From: CBDAPI01 sp964565865
GTDB taxonomy: Bacteria; Acidobacteriota; UBA6911; RPQK01; CBDAPI01
DNA length: 64,000 nucleotides
Assembly: GCA_964565865.1 (NCBI GenBank)
Contig: CAZMGM010000006.1
Coordinates: 18,334 to 82,333, forward strand
Direction of reading: 5' to 3'
This document shows, piece after piece, positions 43,087-52,015 of this stretch. The notes below the pieces were generated by a model. That model was not told the origin of the DNA. It made no database searches and was given only the letters and a program-made list of their open reading frames with translations. Made by a program: the position numbers and the translations under genes. Position 1 is the first letter of the stretch. Every line of letters starts with the position of its first letter.

Positions 43087-45040
43087 AACCCCCGGCGGAA
43101 TGCTGGATGCGCTGTTGCATGAGGAAAGACGGTTCGAGCCCTCCCGGGCATTCAAGGAGCGCGCCAACTGGAGTGATCCGGCCATCTACGAGGAAGCGAG
43201 CCAGGATCTGGAGGGCTTCTGGTCGAAACAGGCCGAATCAATTGACTGGTTTGAGAAGTGGACCCGTGTGCTGGAGTGGAAAGCCCCCGAGGCCCGCTGG
43301 TTCTTGGGAGGGAAGCTCAATGTCAGCTACAACTGCCTGGATCGGCACCTGGGCACCTGGCGTGAGAACCGGGCAGCTATCCTATGGCAGGGAGAGCCCG
43401 GGGACGAGCGGGTTTTGACCTATCGAGACCTGTACCGGGAAGTGAACCAGTGTGCGGCCGTTTTGCAGACGTTGGGTATCCGGCAAGGGGACCGGATTGC
43501 AATATACCTGGGCATGGTTCCGGAACTCCCGATCGCCATGTTGGCCTGCGCTCGTGTAGGGGCTCCTCACACGGTCATCTTTGGCGGCTTCAGCCCGGAT
43601 TCCCTGAGTGACAGGATCAATGACTGTCAGGCCAAGATGTTGATTACAGCTGACGGTGGTTGGCGAAAGGGGGGCATCGTTCCCCTCAAGAAGAATGCCG
43701 ATAAGGCTCTCGAGACCTGTCCCACGATCGAGAATGTGTTGGTCGTCAACCGGACGAGCGAACCTTCAGAAGTGGCCATGAAGGAGGGGAGGGATCACTG
43801 GTGGAACGAGCGCATGGCCGAGCAGAAAGGGAGTTTTGTGAAAGCGGCCGAACTCGATTCGGAGCACCCTCTCTACATCCTCTACACCTCAGGAACCACA
43901 GGTAAGCCGAAGGGTCTCCTGCATACTACAGGGGGCTACCTGGTGGGGGCCGCCACGACTACCCGCTACGTCTTTGACCTTAAGGACGAGGACATTTACT
44001 GGTGTGCTGCTGACATTGGCTGGGTGACTGGACACAGCTACATCGTCTACGGACCCCTGGCCAACGGTGCCACCTCGGTCATGTACGAAGGAGCTCCCAA
44101 TTATCCGGGTAAGGACCGGTTCTGGGAAATCGTTGAAAAATACCAGGTGAACATCCTGTACACGGCCCCGACGGCAATTCGGGCCTTCATGGGTTGGGGA
44201 GACGAATATCCGGCCCGACATGACCTCGGGTCTCTGCGACTGCTAGGGACCGTGGGAGAGCCGATTAACCCAGAAGCCTGGGTGTGGTATCGTGATCACA
44301 TCGGATCGGGCCGAACACCCGTAGTGGACACCTGGTGGCAGACCGAAACAGGAATGATTCTGATCACCCCTCTACCCGGAATTACGGTCTTGAAGCCAGG
44401 CTCGGCAACCTTCCCTTTTCCCGGAATCGAGGCGGATATTGTGGACGAGCAGGGAAAGTCGGTGCCTCTGGGCTCGGGTGGTTATCTGGTTCTCAAAAAG
44501 CCCTGGCCTGCCATGGCTCGAACCATCTGGGGTGATCCGGAACGCTACCGGGAAACCTACTGGAGCCGTTTTCCCGGTCTCTACTTTACGGGAGACGGGG
44601 CCAAACGGGACGCGGAGGGGTACTTCTGGCTGTTGGGCCGGGTTGACGACGTCCTGAATGTGTCGGGACACCGCATCGGAACCATGGAAGTGGAAAGCGC
44701 CCTGGTCAGCCACGCGTCCGTCGCGGAGGCAGCCGTGATTGGTGTCAGCCACGAGATAAAAGGGCAGGGCATAGCGGCTTTTGTGACCCCTCGGTCAGGC
44801 GTTTCGGAAAGCGGACTCTCCGAAGAGCTTAGACAGCACGTCGCCGAAAAGATCGGCCCGATTGCCAGGCCCGAGCAGGTGTTTCTGACCCCAGAGCTCC
44901 CCAAGACCCGCAGCGGGAAAATCATGCGCCGCCTGCTGCGAGACGTCGCGGAAGGCCGGGTCCTGAGTGACACCACCACTCTAGCCGATCCCGGCGTTCT
45001 GGACTCGATCAAGGGTCAGTACCAGGACAGTGAGGGCTGA
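43079..45040 (+). CDS. acsA: Acetyl-CoA synthetase (AMP-forming)
   Basis: ANL-superfamily ligase making acetyl-CoA from acetate, CoA and ATP, 653 aa, full length. P-loop motif YILYTSGTTGKPKGLLHTTG, VDTWWQTETGMILITPLP, the hinge YFTGDGAKRDAEGYFWLLGR and the acetylation Lys614 in TRSGKIMRRLL are all present. Sir2-type reversible acetylation of that Lys is known for the family. Followed by the strongest Rho-independent terminator of the window. Confidence 0.95.
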   Translation: MDETPGGMLDALLHEERRFEPSRAFKERANWSDPAIYEEASQDLEGFWSKQAESIDWFEKWTRVLEWKAPEARWFLGGKLNVSYNCLDRHLGTWRENRAAILWQGEPGDERVLTYRDLYREVNQCAAVLQTLGIRQGDRIAIYLGMVPELPIAMLACARVGAPHTVIFGGFSPDSLSDRINDCQAKMLITADGGWRKGGIVPLKKNADKALETCPTIENVLVVNRTSEPSEVAMKEGRDHWWNERMAEQKGSFVKAAELDSEHPLYILYTSGTTGKPKGLLHTTGGYLVGAATTTRYVFDLKDEDIYWCAADIGWVTGHSYIVYGPLANGATSVMYEGAPNYPGKDRFWEIVEKYQVNILYTAPTAIRAFMGWGDEYPARHDLGSLRLLGTVGEPINPEAWVWYRDHIGSGRTPVVDTWWQTETGMILITPLPGITVLKPGSATFPFPGIEADIVDEQGKSVPLGSGGYLVLKKPWPAMARTIWGDPERYRETYWSRFPGLYFTGDGAKRDAEGYFWLLGRVDDVLNVSGHRIGTMEVESALVSHASVAEAAVIGVSHEIKGQGIAAFVTPRSGVSESGLSEELRQHVAEKIGPIARPEQVFLTPELPKTRSGKIMRRLLRDVAEGRVLSDTTTLADPGVLDSIKGQYQDSEG

Positions 45041-45048
45041 AAAATGGG

Positions 45049-45094
45049 GATCAGTCTACTCAAGCAAGGGGTTAGAGTAGACTGATCTCTTTTT
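45049..45094 (+). terminator. Perfect 13-bp Rho-independent terminator after acsA
   Basis: GATCAGTCTACTC (45049-45061) pairs fully with GAGTAGACTGATC (45075-45087), with a 13-nt loop and a following U-rich tract. It ends the HD-acsA transcript and, being symmetric, may also stop read-through from the opposite strand. Confidence 0.9.
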
Positions 45095-45120
45095 ATGGAT
45101 GTCCAATCAGACGAGATGGG

Positions 45121-45555
45121 TTAGGCCTCCTGGGGCGAGGCACAATACTCCTCAAAAGCCGCCTGAAGATCTTCTGAGATCGCCAGGGCTTCGCGGCTTT
45201 CAATCATGTGGCGCTCCATCATGAACACCAGCTGGCCGTCCTTGAACATCGCGATGCTGGGAGAGGATGGAGGGAAAGGCTTCAGATACTCTCGTGCCTG
45301 CGCCGTCGCTTCGAGATCCTGCCCAGCAAACACGCTTGTTAAACTGTCGGGTCTGGTTCCCTGCGCCAGGGCGTGAGCGATGCCGGGGCGGGCTTTGCCG
45401 CCGGCACACCCGCAGATGGAATTGACGACCAGCAAGACCGTACCATCGTCTTGCCGAAGGGCTGTATCCACATCCTCAACACTCTTTAACTCCTCGAATC
45501 CAATTTGGGTGAGCTCTTCCCGGCCCGGCCGGACCCACTCTTCGGGATAAGGCAT
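45121..45555 (-). CDS. BrxA/BrxB-type bacilliredoxin
   Basis: Thioredoxin-fold disulfide isomerase acting on mixed disulfides, 144 aa. The family motif is SICGCAGGKARPG (CGC active site), and VFAGQDLEATAQAREYL and PSSPSIAMFKDGQLVFMMER follow. In Firmicutes the partner is bacillithiol; here an equivalent low-mass thiol is unknown. The ATG at 45555 has AAGGAGG seven nt upstream, so the six codons upstream are excluded. Convergent with acsA across the terminator. Confidence 0.87.
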   Translation of the reverse strand: MPYPEEWVRPGREELTQIGFEELKSVEDVDTALRQDDGTVLLVVNSICGCAGGKARPGIAHALAQGTRPDSLTSVFAGQDLEATAQAREYLKPFPPSSPSIAMFKDGQLVFMMERHMIESREALAISEDLQAAFEEYCASPQEA

Positions 45556-45761
45556 ATTCGGTCCTCCTTGCAAAGAGAATACACGAAATTGAGCGGCGGG
45601 AGAGCCTTTTTCAGCCAGCTGGGTCTTGACCCGCAGCTCAGGTTCCCGGTTTCCCTTTGCTGATTCGACGTTTCAAGAACCCCCAGCCGTTCACTTTTGG
45701 CTTGGGCCCTTTTTTCTTGGCGCGGCCCCGGCCGCGGGCCAAAATGCTATATTCGGCTTAA

Positions 45762-46931
45762 ATGGTTTTCCAGGGTGTTGACTTTCTGCAGTTGGACGAT
45801 CTGTTGACCGATGAAGAACTACTGGTTCGAGACACAGTACGATCGTTTGTGGAAGAAGAGGTGCTTCCGATCATAGAAGATCACTATATGGCGGGCACCT
45901 TTCCCAAACAGCTCATCCAACCCATGGCCGAACTTGGTTTTCTGGGAGCCAATCTGGAGGGCTATGGCTGTGCTGGCCTGAACAGTATTGCCTATGGCCT
46001 GATCATGCAGGAGCTGGAGCGAGGCGACAGCGGCCTGCGCAGTTTTGTCTCTGTTCAGGGAGCCCTGGTTATGTTTCCGATTCACGCCTTCGGCAGCCCG
46101 GAGCAGAGAGAAAGTTGGCTCCCTAGGCTTCAGTCCGGCGAGGCCCTGGGCTGCTTCGGGCTGAGCGAGCCCGACTCGGGCTCCAACCCGGCGGCGATGA
46201 GAACTCGGGCCCGCCGGGACGGATCCGAATACGTTTTAAGCGGGACCAAGGCCTGGATCACAAATGGCAGCGTGGCGCACATTGCCGTAGTATGGGCTAA
46301 ATGCGATGATGGAGAGATCCGGGGTTTTCTGGTCGAGCAGGGAACCCCTGGATTCGAAGCCAGGGACTACCAACACAAGCATTCATTGCGAGCCTCCTGG
46401 ACGTCGGAGCTGGTTTTCGAAGACTGTCGCATTCCCGTGGCCAACCGGCTTCCCGGGACCCAGGGTCTCAAGAACGCCTTGATGTGTTTGACCCAGGCCC
46501 GTTATGGCATTGCTTGGGGAGGAGTTGGTGCCGCCATGGCCTGTTTCGATGCGGCCCGCAAGTGGGCTCTGGAGAGAGAGCAGTTCGGGGGTCGACCAAT
46601 AGCCTCGCACCAGCTGGTACAGCGCAAACTGGCACAGATGTTGACCGATATCACCATGGGACAACTACTGGCATATCGGCTGGGGCAGCTAAGGGAGCAA
46701 GGAAGGCTCGCATTCGATCAGGTTTCGATGGCTAAGCGAAACAACGTAGCCATGGCTTTGAAAACGGCCCGGGTCGCCCGCGACATGCTGGGCGCAAACG
46801 GGATTCTGGCGGACTACCCCGTGTTTCGTCACATGGCCAATCTGGAATCCGTCTCCACCTACGAAGGAACACACGACATTCATACCTTGATCCTGGGCCA
46901 GTCCATTACGGGGATTTCGGCGTTCGAATAG
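45762..46931 (+). CDS. Acyl-CoA dehydrogenase, glutaryl-CoA dehydrogenase-like
   Basis: FAD enzyme of 389 aa. The three-domain fold signatures are LGCFGLSEPDSGSNPAAM, the KAWITNGSVAHIAVVWAK segment, the ALEREQFGGRPIASHQLVQ FAD site, and the catalytic Glu region STYEGTHDIHTLILGQSI. The EGTHDIH sequence and the C-terminal LGQSITGISAF match glutaryl-CoA dehydrogenases better than short-chain ones, so decarboxylating oxidation of glutaryl-CoA is the best guess. No electron-transfer partner or lysine pathway genes are nearby. Confidence 0.85.
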   Translation: MVFQGVDFLQLDDLLTDEELLVRDTVRSFVEEEVLPIIEDHYMAGTFPKQLIQPMAELGFLGANLEGYGCAGLNSIAYGLIMQELERGDSGLRSFVSVQGALVMFPIHAFGSPEQRESWLPRLQSGEALGCFGLSEPDSGSNPAAMRTRARRDGSEYVLSGTKAWITNGSVAHIAVVWAKCDDGEIRGFLVEQGTPGFEARDYQHKHSLRASWTSELVFEDCRIPVANRLPGTQGLKNALMCLTQARYGIAWGGVGAAMACFDAARKWALEREQFGGRPIASHQLVQRKLAQMLTDITMGQLLAYRLGQLREQGRLAFDQVSMAKRNNVAMALKTARVARDMLGANGILADYPVFRHMANLESVSTYEGTHDIHTLILGQSITGISAFE

Positions 46932-47129
46932 AGGGTTGGGCACTCGCTGTACTTGTCTGGTTATTGGCTGCTTGTGCCCGGTTGCCGGTTTTCCGTCTGA
47001 CCCATCCGGCGCGATTCAGGCTACCACGTTACATGATCCAAACGATCCCTAACCAGCAATCAGAAACCGGTAGCGCTGCTCGTGCAGTAAGCTCCAACCC
47101 TGATATCTGCCCTGTGCTATAAAGAAGCG

Positions 47130-48131
47130 ATGATCATCGGCTTGACTGGAAAGAACGCGGCCGGGAAGGGTGAGGTGGCCAGGTTTCTCCAGGACAAGGG
47201 CTTTTACGTCTACTCCCTGTCGGATGTGCTGCGGGAGGAGCTCAAGACCCGGGGCGAAGAGCCAACCCGGGAGAATCTGGTCCGGATCGGAAGAGAATTG
47301 CGGCGGGAGAATGGCGACGGCTATCTTGCCGAAAGGGTCCTTGCGAGGACACAGCCAGACAAGAACTATGTAGTTGACTCCTTTCGACATCCGACGGAGA
47401 TTGCGGTCTTTCGCCGCGAACCCAGATATCGCCTTCTATTGATCGAAGCCAACCCGAAAATCCGTTTTGAACGGATCTACCAGCGGCACCGGGAGGCGGA
47501 CCCTGTAACTCTGAACGAGTTTCTGCAGCTGGAGGAGAAGGAGCATGCCAGTACTGCGGTAGGCGGTCAGCAGCTGCATCTGAGCGCCAGGCATGCCGAC
47601 GCAACAGTTCAGAACGACTCGTCGCTTGAAGAGCTGAAGACGAGTGTGCTTGAAATTGTCAGCCGCTGGGCTCACCAGCTGTCCCGGCCCGGCTGGGACG
47701 AGTACTTCATGGGGATAGCCAAAGTTGCGTCACTCCGCAGTAATTGCGTGAAGAGAAAGGTCGCGGCAGTGATCGTTAAGGACAAGCGTGTGATTTCGAC
47801 CGGTTACAACGGAACTCCCCGTGGCACTACCAACTGCTTCGAGGGTGGCTGTCCGCGGTGCAACAGTCTGGCTGACAGCGGAGCCCGACTAGATGAGTGC
47901 CTCTGCTCGCATGCGGAGGAAAACGCCATCATCCAGGCCGCCTATCATGGAGTCCGTGTCAAGAGAGCAACGTTGTACACCACCTTTGCGCCCTGTCTCA
48001 TGTGTACGAAGATGATCATCAATGCCGGGATCGAAGAAGTGATTTACAATCTCGAGTACCCACTCAACGATGTTTCGTTTCAGCTTCTTGAACAGGCAAA
48101 AGTAAGTGTACGCCAATATCGCGTGGGATAG
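47130..48131 (+). CDS. P-loop kinase-like/deoxycytidylate deaminase fusion
   Basis: 333 aa with two domains. Residues 1-150: P-loop with GLTGKNAAGKGEVARFL (G7 to K13 is GxxxxGK), like dephospho-CoA or nucleotide kinases, including DSFRHPTEIAVF, a nucleotide-kinase-like segment. Residues 190-325: zinc deaminase of the dCMP deaminase type with CSHAEENAI (H261, E263) and APCLMC (C289, C292) plus the SLADSGARLDECLC loop. Known relatives of this layout are fungal dCMP deaminases and, at about 530 aa, anti-phage AvcD/DcdV nucleotide deaminases. This one is shorter and has no adjacent AvcI-type RNA that I can see. Converting dCMP to dUMP for dTMP synthesis is the housekeeping alternative. Confidence 0.85.
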   Translation: MIIGLTGKNAAGKGEVARFLQDKGFYVYSLSDVLREELKTRGEEPTRENLVRIGRELRRENGDGYLAERVLARTQPDKNYVVDSFRHPTEIAVFRREPRYRLLLIEANPKIRFERIYQRHREADPVTLNEFLQLEEKEHASTAVGGQQLHLSARHADATVQNDSSLEELKTSVLEIVSRWAHQLSRPGWDEYFMGIAKVASLRSNCVKRKVAAVIVKDKRVISTGYNGTPRGTTNCFEGGCPRCNSLADSGARLDECLCSHAEENAIIQAAYHGVRVKRATLYTTFAPCLMCTKMIINAGIEEVIYNLEYPLNDVSFQLLEQAKVSVRQYRVG

Positions 48132-48175
48132 TTGGGAATGTAGAAGCTGGAGAGTACATTCCTCGGATTCGAAAC

Positions 48176-48439
48176 ATGCATCTTGATCTCGAGGTACTTG
48201 CCCTTGTCTACTTCTCCATGGCTTCAGCAGGCTTTGTTCTGGTTTTGTTCCGATACAGGCACGGGTCCGAGATTCGATTGTGGGGGATTCGAGCCTGCCA
48301 TATTCTGGGCTTCCTTGGAGTGGCCTGCCTACGATTGGCTCAAGGTCATTTTACGCAGCCGGCCCTTCTGATCGTGTCCTCACTTACCTTCTCATTAATC
48401 GCATTCGAAATGGCGTCGCGCTATTTGAAAACGGGCTAG
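48176..48439 (+). CDS. Small membrane protein of 87 aa
   Basis: Two to three hydrophobic segments (LEVLALVYFSMASAGFVLVL, ACHILGFLGVACLRLA, LLIVSSLTFSLIAF). No family recognised. The ribosome site is weak. It follows the deaminase fusion closely and may be co-transcribed; a functional link is not evident. Confidence 0.45.
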   Translation: MHLDLEVLALVYFSMASAGFVLVLFRYRHGSEIRLWGIRACHILGFLGVACLRLAQGHFTQPALLIVSSLTFSLIAFEMASRYLKTG

Positions 48440-48567
48440 TTCAACTTTCAAACTTTGACCGGTAACCCCACCGGTACTTGGGTACAGTAAACCAGTAACC
48501 GCACCAGCACAGCGAGTGTAAACCTGGAACGGAGCAAGCGCTACAACCCAGGTCCTTCTCCCACCAT

Positions 48568-49542
48568 TTGACCGTTCTCGTGGCACCACCTATATTCAGG
48601 ATTCCTGGTCTATCAGCAGGAAAAGATCATGAGAAGCTTTTATGCGCGATACTGGTGGCGGTGTTTTTGGGTCAATGCAGTGGCAGCGAACTATCCTCGG
48701 AAAGGGCGACCCTCCACTTCCTGGGGCGGTGGGATGTAGTGGCCACTGAGGGAGATGCCAGTTATCCTCTCTGGTTTGAGCTGGAACGGATCGAAGACCA
48801 GGTGAAAGGACGGTTTCAGCCCCGGGGCGGCCATTCCCTCCCGATCGAGGAGGTCTCAGTTGAAGGCGGCCGACTTCAATTCAGCTGCTGCGGATTTGAG
48901 ATGGAGGCAGGTGTTTTTCTGGATGGGCTGCAAGGGAGAGGCAAGGCTCAAGGCACCGAATTTACCTGGGAAGCTCGAAGGGCACCGGAGTTGGCGGCTC
49001 GCGAGAATCCGGAGTGGGGGCAGCCGATCGATTTACTGACGGATGGGTTGGACGGCTGGAGAGTCCATGGGGAGGACAGGGGAACCTGGACGCTGGACAA
49101 GGGCCGGCTCATCAACTCCGGTCGAGGCAGCAACATTTATACGAAGGGTAAGTTCAGAGACTTCCAGCTTCACACCGAGGTAAACTGCCCGAAGGGAGGT
49201 AACAGCGGGATTTATCTCCGGGGCCGTTATGAGATCCAAGTGCAGGACGACTACGGAAAGCCTGCCCACAGCCGGCACATGGGAGGTGTTTACGGTTACT
49301 TGACCCCCACCAAGAATGCTGCCCGCCAGGCGGGAGAGTGGCAGGAGTTTGAGGTCGTGCTTGTGGGACGGTGGGTCACGGTCGTTCTCAACGGGGAGAT
49401 GATTATTGACCAACAGGAGATTCCCGGCGTCACGGGTGGGGCACTCGATTCCGCGGAGTCGGAGCCTGGCCCCATTTATCTGCAGGGGGACCACGGATCC
49501 GTTTCCTATCGGAACATTATCCTGATGCCTGCCCTGGAATAA
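48568..49542 (+). CDS. DUF1080 (3-keto-disaccharide hydrolase) lipoprotein, start uncertain
   Basis: Secreted beta-sandwich of the DUF1080/concanavalin-like family. Family segments are LTDGLDGWRVHGEDRGTWTL, RDFQLHTEVNCPKGGNSGIY and YEIQVQDDYGKPAHSRHMGG; DUF1080 proteins act on glycoside-derived substrates, some shown to hydrolyse 3-keto-disaccharides. A lipobox (FLGQC) follows a hydrophobic stretch, so it should be lipid anchored. The first plausible ATG (48632, ATGAGAAGC) is in the wrong frame, so the start is either the TTG at 48568 or a frameshift has occurred near the 5' end. Confidence 0.75.
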   Translation: MTVLVAPPIFRIPGLSAGKDHEKLLCAILVAVFLGQCSGSELSSERATLHFLGRWDVVATEGDASYPLWFELERIEDQVKGRFQPRGGHSLPIEEVSVEGGRLQFSCCGFEMEAGVFLDGLQGRGKAQGTEFTWEARRAPELAARENPEWGQPIDLLTDGLDGWRVHGEDRGTWTLDKGRLINSGRGSNIYTKGKFRDFQLHTEVNCPKGGNSGIYLRGRYEIQVQDDYGKPAHSRHMGGVYGYLTPTKNAARQAGEWQEFEVVLVGRWVTVVLNGEMIIDQQEIPGVTGGALDSAESEPGPIYLQGDHGSVSYRNIILMPALE

Positions 49543-49690
49543 GTCTGAGGGGCCAAGTTACAGATCCCATATTTCAGAACTCTTTCCGGTACACCGTGAA
49601 CAAGCCTGCAGTTTCCTCAACGGTGAGCTTACATTCTACCGTTCTGTTCTTTCCCTCCGGAATTCGGAACAGGACGAGGGACAACGAGAG

Positions 49691-50716
49691 CTAAACAATC
49701 AGCATGGCATCGCCGTAGCTGTAAAAACGGTACTTTTCCTGAACGGCCTGCCGATAAGCCTCTCGGAGAAGGTCCGTTCCCGCGAAGGCACAGGCAAGCA
49801 GAAACAGGGTCGACTTGGGAAGGTGAAAGTTGGTGAGTAGGCAGTCGGATACCCGGAAGTGGAAGCCCGGGAAAATGAAGAGTTGGGTCCAGCCCTCTGC
49901 AGGGACGACCTTTTGGTGGGAAAGGAAGACGTGTTCCAGGACCCGGGTGGCTGTGCTTCCTACGGCCACGATACGATGGGGACTCTGTCTTTGCTCTTCG
50001 ATGCGGACAGCACTATCCTCACTCACCTGGTAGTACTCGGATTCCATCGAATGTCGATCGACGTCTTCGGTTCTAACCGGTTCGAAGGTTCCGTAGCCCA
50101 CGTGCAGGGTCACGAACAGGTGCTGGAGACCCTTCAAGAGATCGGGTGTGAAGTGCAGACCCGCGGTAGGTGCGGCGACAGAGCCAATCTCACGGGAGAA
50201 AACGGTCTGGTAACGTTCACGGTCTACCGGTGAGTTGTCTTGGTCAAGCCGTCTGATGTAGGGGGGGAGCGGCATTCGACCGACTCTCTGAATGGTTTCC
50301 CAGAAATCGGAAACTTCCTGGAAGCGCACCAGTCGAATGGCGCTGCTGGTGCTTCCCACTACAGTCGCTTGCAGGTGGCAGCCATCGAACTGTAGGGTGC
50401 CTGGGACTGGAACTCTCCGGGCAGGTTTGAGCAGGACTTCCCAGACCCGCGGTTCCAATTCCCGTAGTAGCAGGACTTCGACCTTCCGCTCACCCGTGCG
50501 GGCGGCAAGGCGCGCTGGAAAAACGCGCGTATTGTTCAGTACTAACAGGTCCGTGTTGTCGAGAAGCTGCGGCAACTCTCGAAATCTGTAGTGATCGATG
50601 CGTCCTTTCCGGCGGTCTACGAGCATGAGCCGCGAAAGGTCGCGCCGTGATACCGGCTGGTGCGCAACCAGTTCCTCGGGAAGGGCATAGTCGAACTCGG
50701 ACAGCTGCAAAGGCAT
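49691..50716 (-). CDS. queA: tRNA preQ1 ribosyltransferase-isomerase
   Basis: Adds the ribosyl moiety of SAM to preQ1-tRNA to give epoxyqueuosine, 341 aa. MPLQLSEFDYALPEELVAHQ start, LMLVDRRKGRIDHYRFRELP, LLVLNNTRVFPARLAART and the conserved VAAPTAGLHFTPDLL and LNFHLPKSTLFLLACAF are the family signatures. The open frame continues 72 codons upstream, but the ATG at 50716 begins at the usual first residue. The enzyme acting next, queG, is at 19355. Divergent from an MFS gene. Confidence 0.95.
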   Translation of the reverse strand: MPLQLSEFDYALPEELVAHQPVSRRDLSRLMLVDRRKGRIDHYRFRELPQLLDNTDLLVLNNTRVFPARLAARTGERKVEVLLLRELEPRVWEVLLKPARRVPVPGTLQFDGCHLQATVVGSTSSAIRLVRFQEVSDFWETIQRVGRMPLPPYIRRLDQDNSPVDRERYQTVFSREIGSVAAPTAGLHFTPDLLKGLQHLFVTLHVGYGTFEPVRTEDVDRHSMESEYYQVSEDSAVRIEEQRQSPHRIVAVGSTATRVLEHVFLSHQKVVPAEGWTQLFIFPGFHFRVSDCLLTNFHLPKSTLFLLACAFAGTDLLREAYRQAVQEKYRFYSYGDAMLIV

Positions 50717-50817
50717 GGTCGGCAGCCAGTATAGTTTTAAATTGGAGATAGGGAAGGGGGGGAGGCCCCAGCACTTGTCTGGAACCAGTCTTGGTGTCAG
50801 AGTAGACTGTTCCCGGA

Positions 50818-52011
50818 ATGCGACCGAGGGGAATCGTTCTGAGACTGTCAGTGAGCCATTTCTGCATCGACGCGTATGCTTCGATGCCGGGGGCCCTGAT
50901 ACCGTTTCTCTATGTCGCCCACGACCTGTCATTTACGAAGGCCGGGATCCTGGCCGGTGTGCTGCTTCTCTCAGCGGCGCTTTTGCAGCCTCTGTACGGC
51001 TATCTTTCTGATCGTTGGCACAGTCGCGTTTTTACGGCTCTGGGACCTGCCGTCGCAGGCGTTTTCATCTGTAGCCTGGGGCTAACCAGCAGCTATACGC
51101 TCATGCTCCTCTTTGTATTTGCCGGGGGTATTGGTATCGCAGCCTTTCACCCTCAGGGAACGGCTGTGGTATCCCGGTCGAGCAAGCGCAACCCTGCCTT
51201 TCAGCTTAGCTTCTTCATCACTTTCGGAATGCTGGGGTACGCTGCCGGCCCGATGGCAATGGGTTCTCTGGTGGTCTTCGCAGGGCTCGAGTGGAGTATC
51301 CTTGCCGCCATCCCCGGAGTTGTGGTGACCCTCTATCTCTTGACCAGCGGTCCCCTGCCGGTTGTCGAGGAGATGGTACCTCAGCCTAGAGAAGTCTTTC
51401 GAAGTCTTAGGGCTCATTCCCGGCCCCTTCTGCTCCTGTTTATCCTGGTCGTGATTCGGGCCTCAATGCAAATGGCATTCGTAGCCTTCCTGCCGCTTTT
51501 CCTGGTTCTGCGCGGCTACTCGGAAGCCTCTGCCAGCCAGATTCTGACGCTTTTCCTGCTGGTGGGAGCCCTGTCGGGTTTTCTAGGTGGGGTTCTCAGC
51601 GACCGGATCGGTGGGAAAATCGTTCTGGTGACTTCCATGGCAGGACTGGCGCCTGCCTTCCTCGGGTTTCTGGCAACCAGGGGGATGACTTCCATTATTC
51701 TCTGTGTGGTGGGCGCAGGCTTCCTGCTCCTAAATTCCCCTGTCAACGTCGCCATGGCACAGCGTCTGGTCCCGCGGGGCATGGGGACAATTTCCGCTCT
51801 GATGATGGGGTTTGCCTGGGGCATCGGTGGAATCTCCGTTCCGATGATAGGCTGGGCCAGCGACAGTATTGGGATGACCTGGTCGTTTCTGGTTCTGGCC
51901 CTGCTGGGTGTGCCAGGTTTCATCGTGGCACTGTGCCTGCCGGGCGAAAGTGGGGTGGGTATCCGGGGAGCTCGGGAGCCCGGCCAGATTACCAGGCCGT
52001 CCGGTTACTGA
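50818..52011 (+). CDS. Fosmidomycin-resistance (Fsr)-like MFS transporter
   Basis: Twelve-helix major facilitator exporter, 397 aa. The motif A copy is LYGYLSDRWHSRVF and the mirrored segment GFLGGVLSDRIGGKIVLV; HFCIDAYASMPGALIPFLYV, AAFHPQGTAVVSR and the conserved GYAAGPMAMG are Fsr family features. Exports fosmidomycin and related drugs in characterised members; the natural substrate is unclear. Divergent from queA (101 bp between starts). Confidence 0.87.
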   Translation: MRPRGIVLRLSVSHFCIDAYASMPGALIPFLYVAHDLSFTKAGILAGVLLLSAALLQPLYGYLSDRWHSRVFTALGPAVAGVFICSLGLTSSYTLMLLFVFAGGIGIAAFHPQGTAVVSRSSKRNPAFQLSFFITFGMLGYAAGPMAMGSLVVFAGLEWSILAAIPGVVVTLYLLTSGPLPVVEEMVPQPREVFRSLRAHSRPLLLLFILVVIRASMQMAFVAFLPLFLVLRGYSEASASQILTLFLLVGALSGFLGGVLSDRIGGKIVLVTSMAGLAPAFLGFLATRGMTSIILCVVGAGFLLLNSPVNVAMAQRLVPRGMGTISALMMGFAWGIGGISVPMIGWASDSIGMTWSFLVLALLGVPGFIVALCLPGESGVGIRGAREPGQITRPSGY

Positions 52012-52015
52012 TGGT

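Noticed and set aside
48176..48439. Small membrane protein as an AvcI-like partner of the deaminase fusion
   Set aside because: AvcI is an RNA, and nothing in the sequence links the two beyond adjacency.
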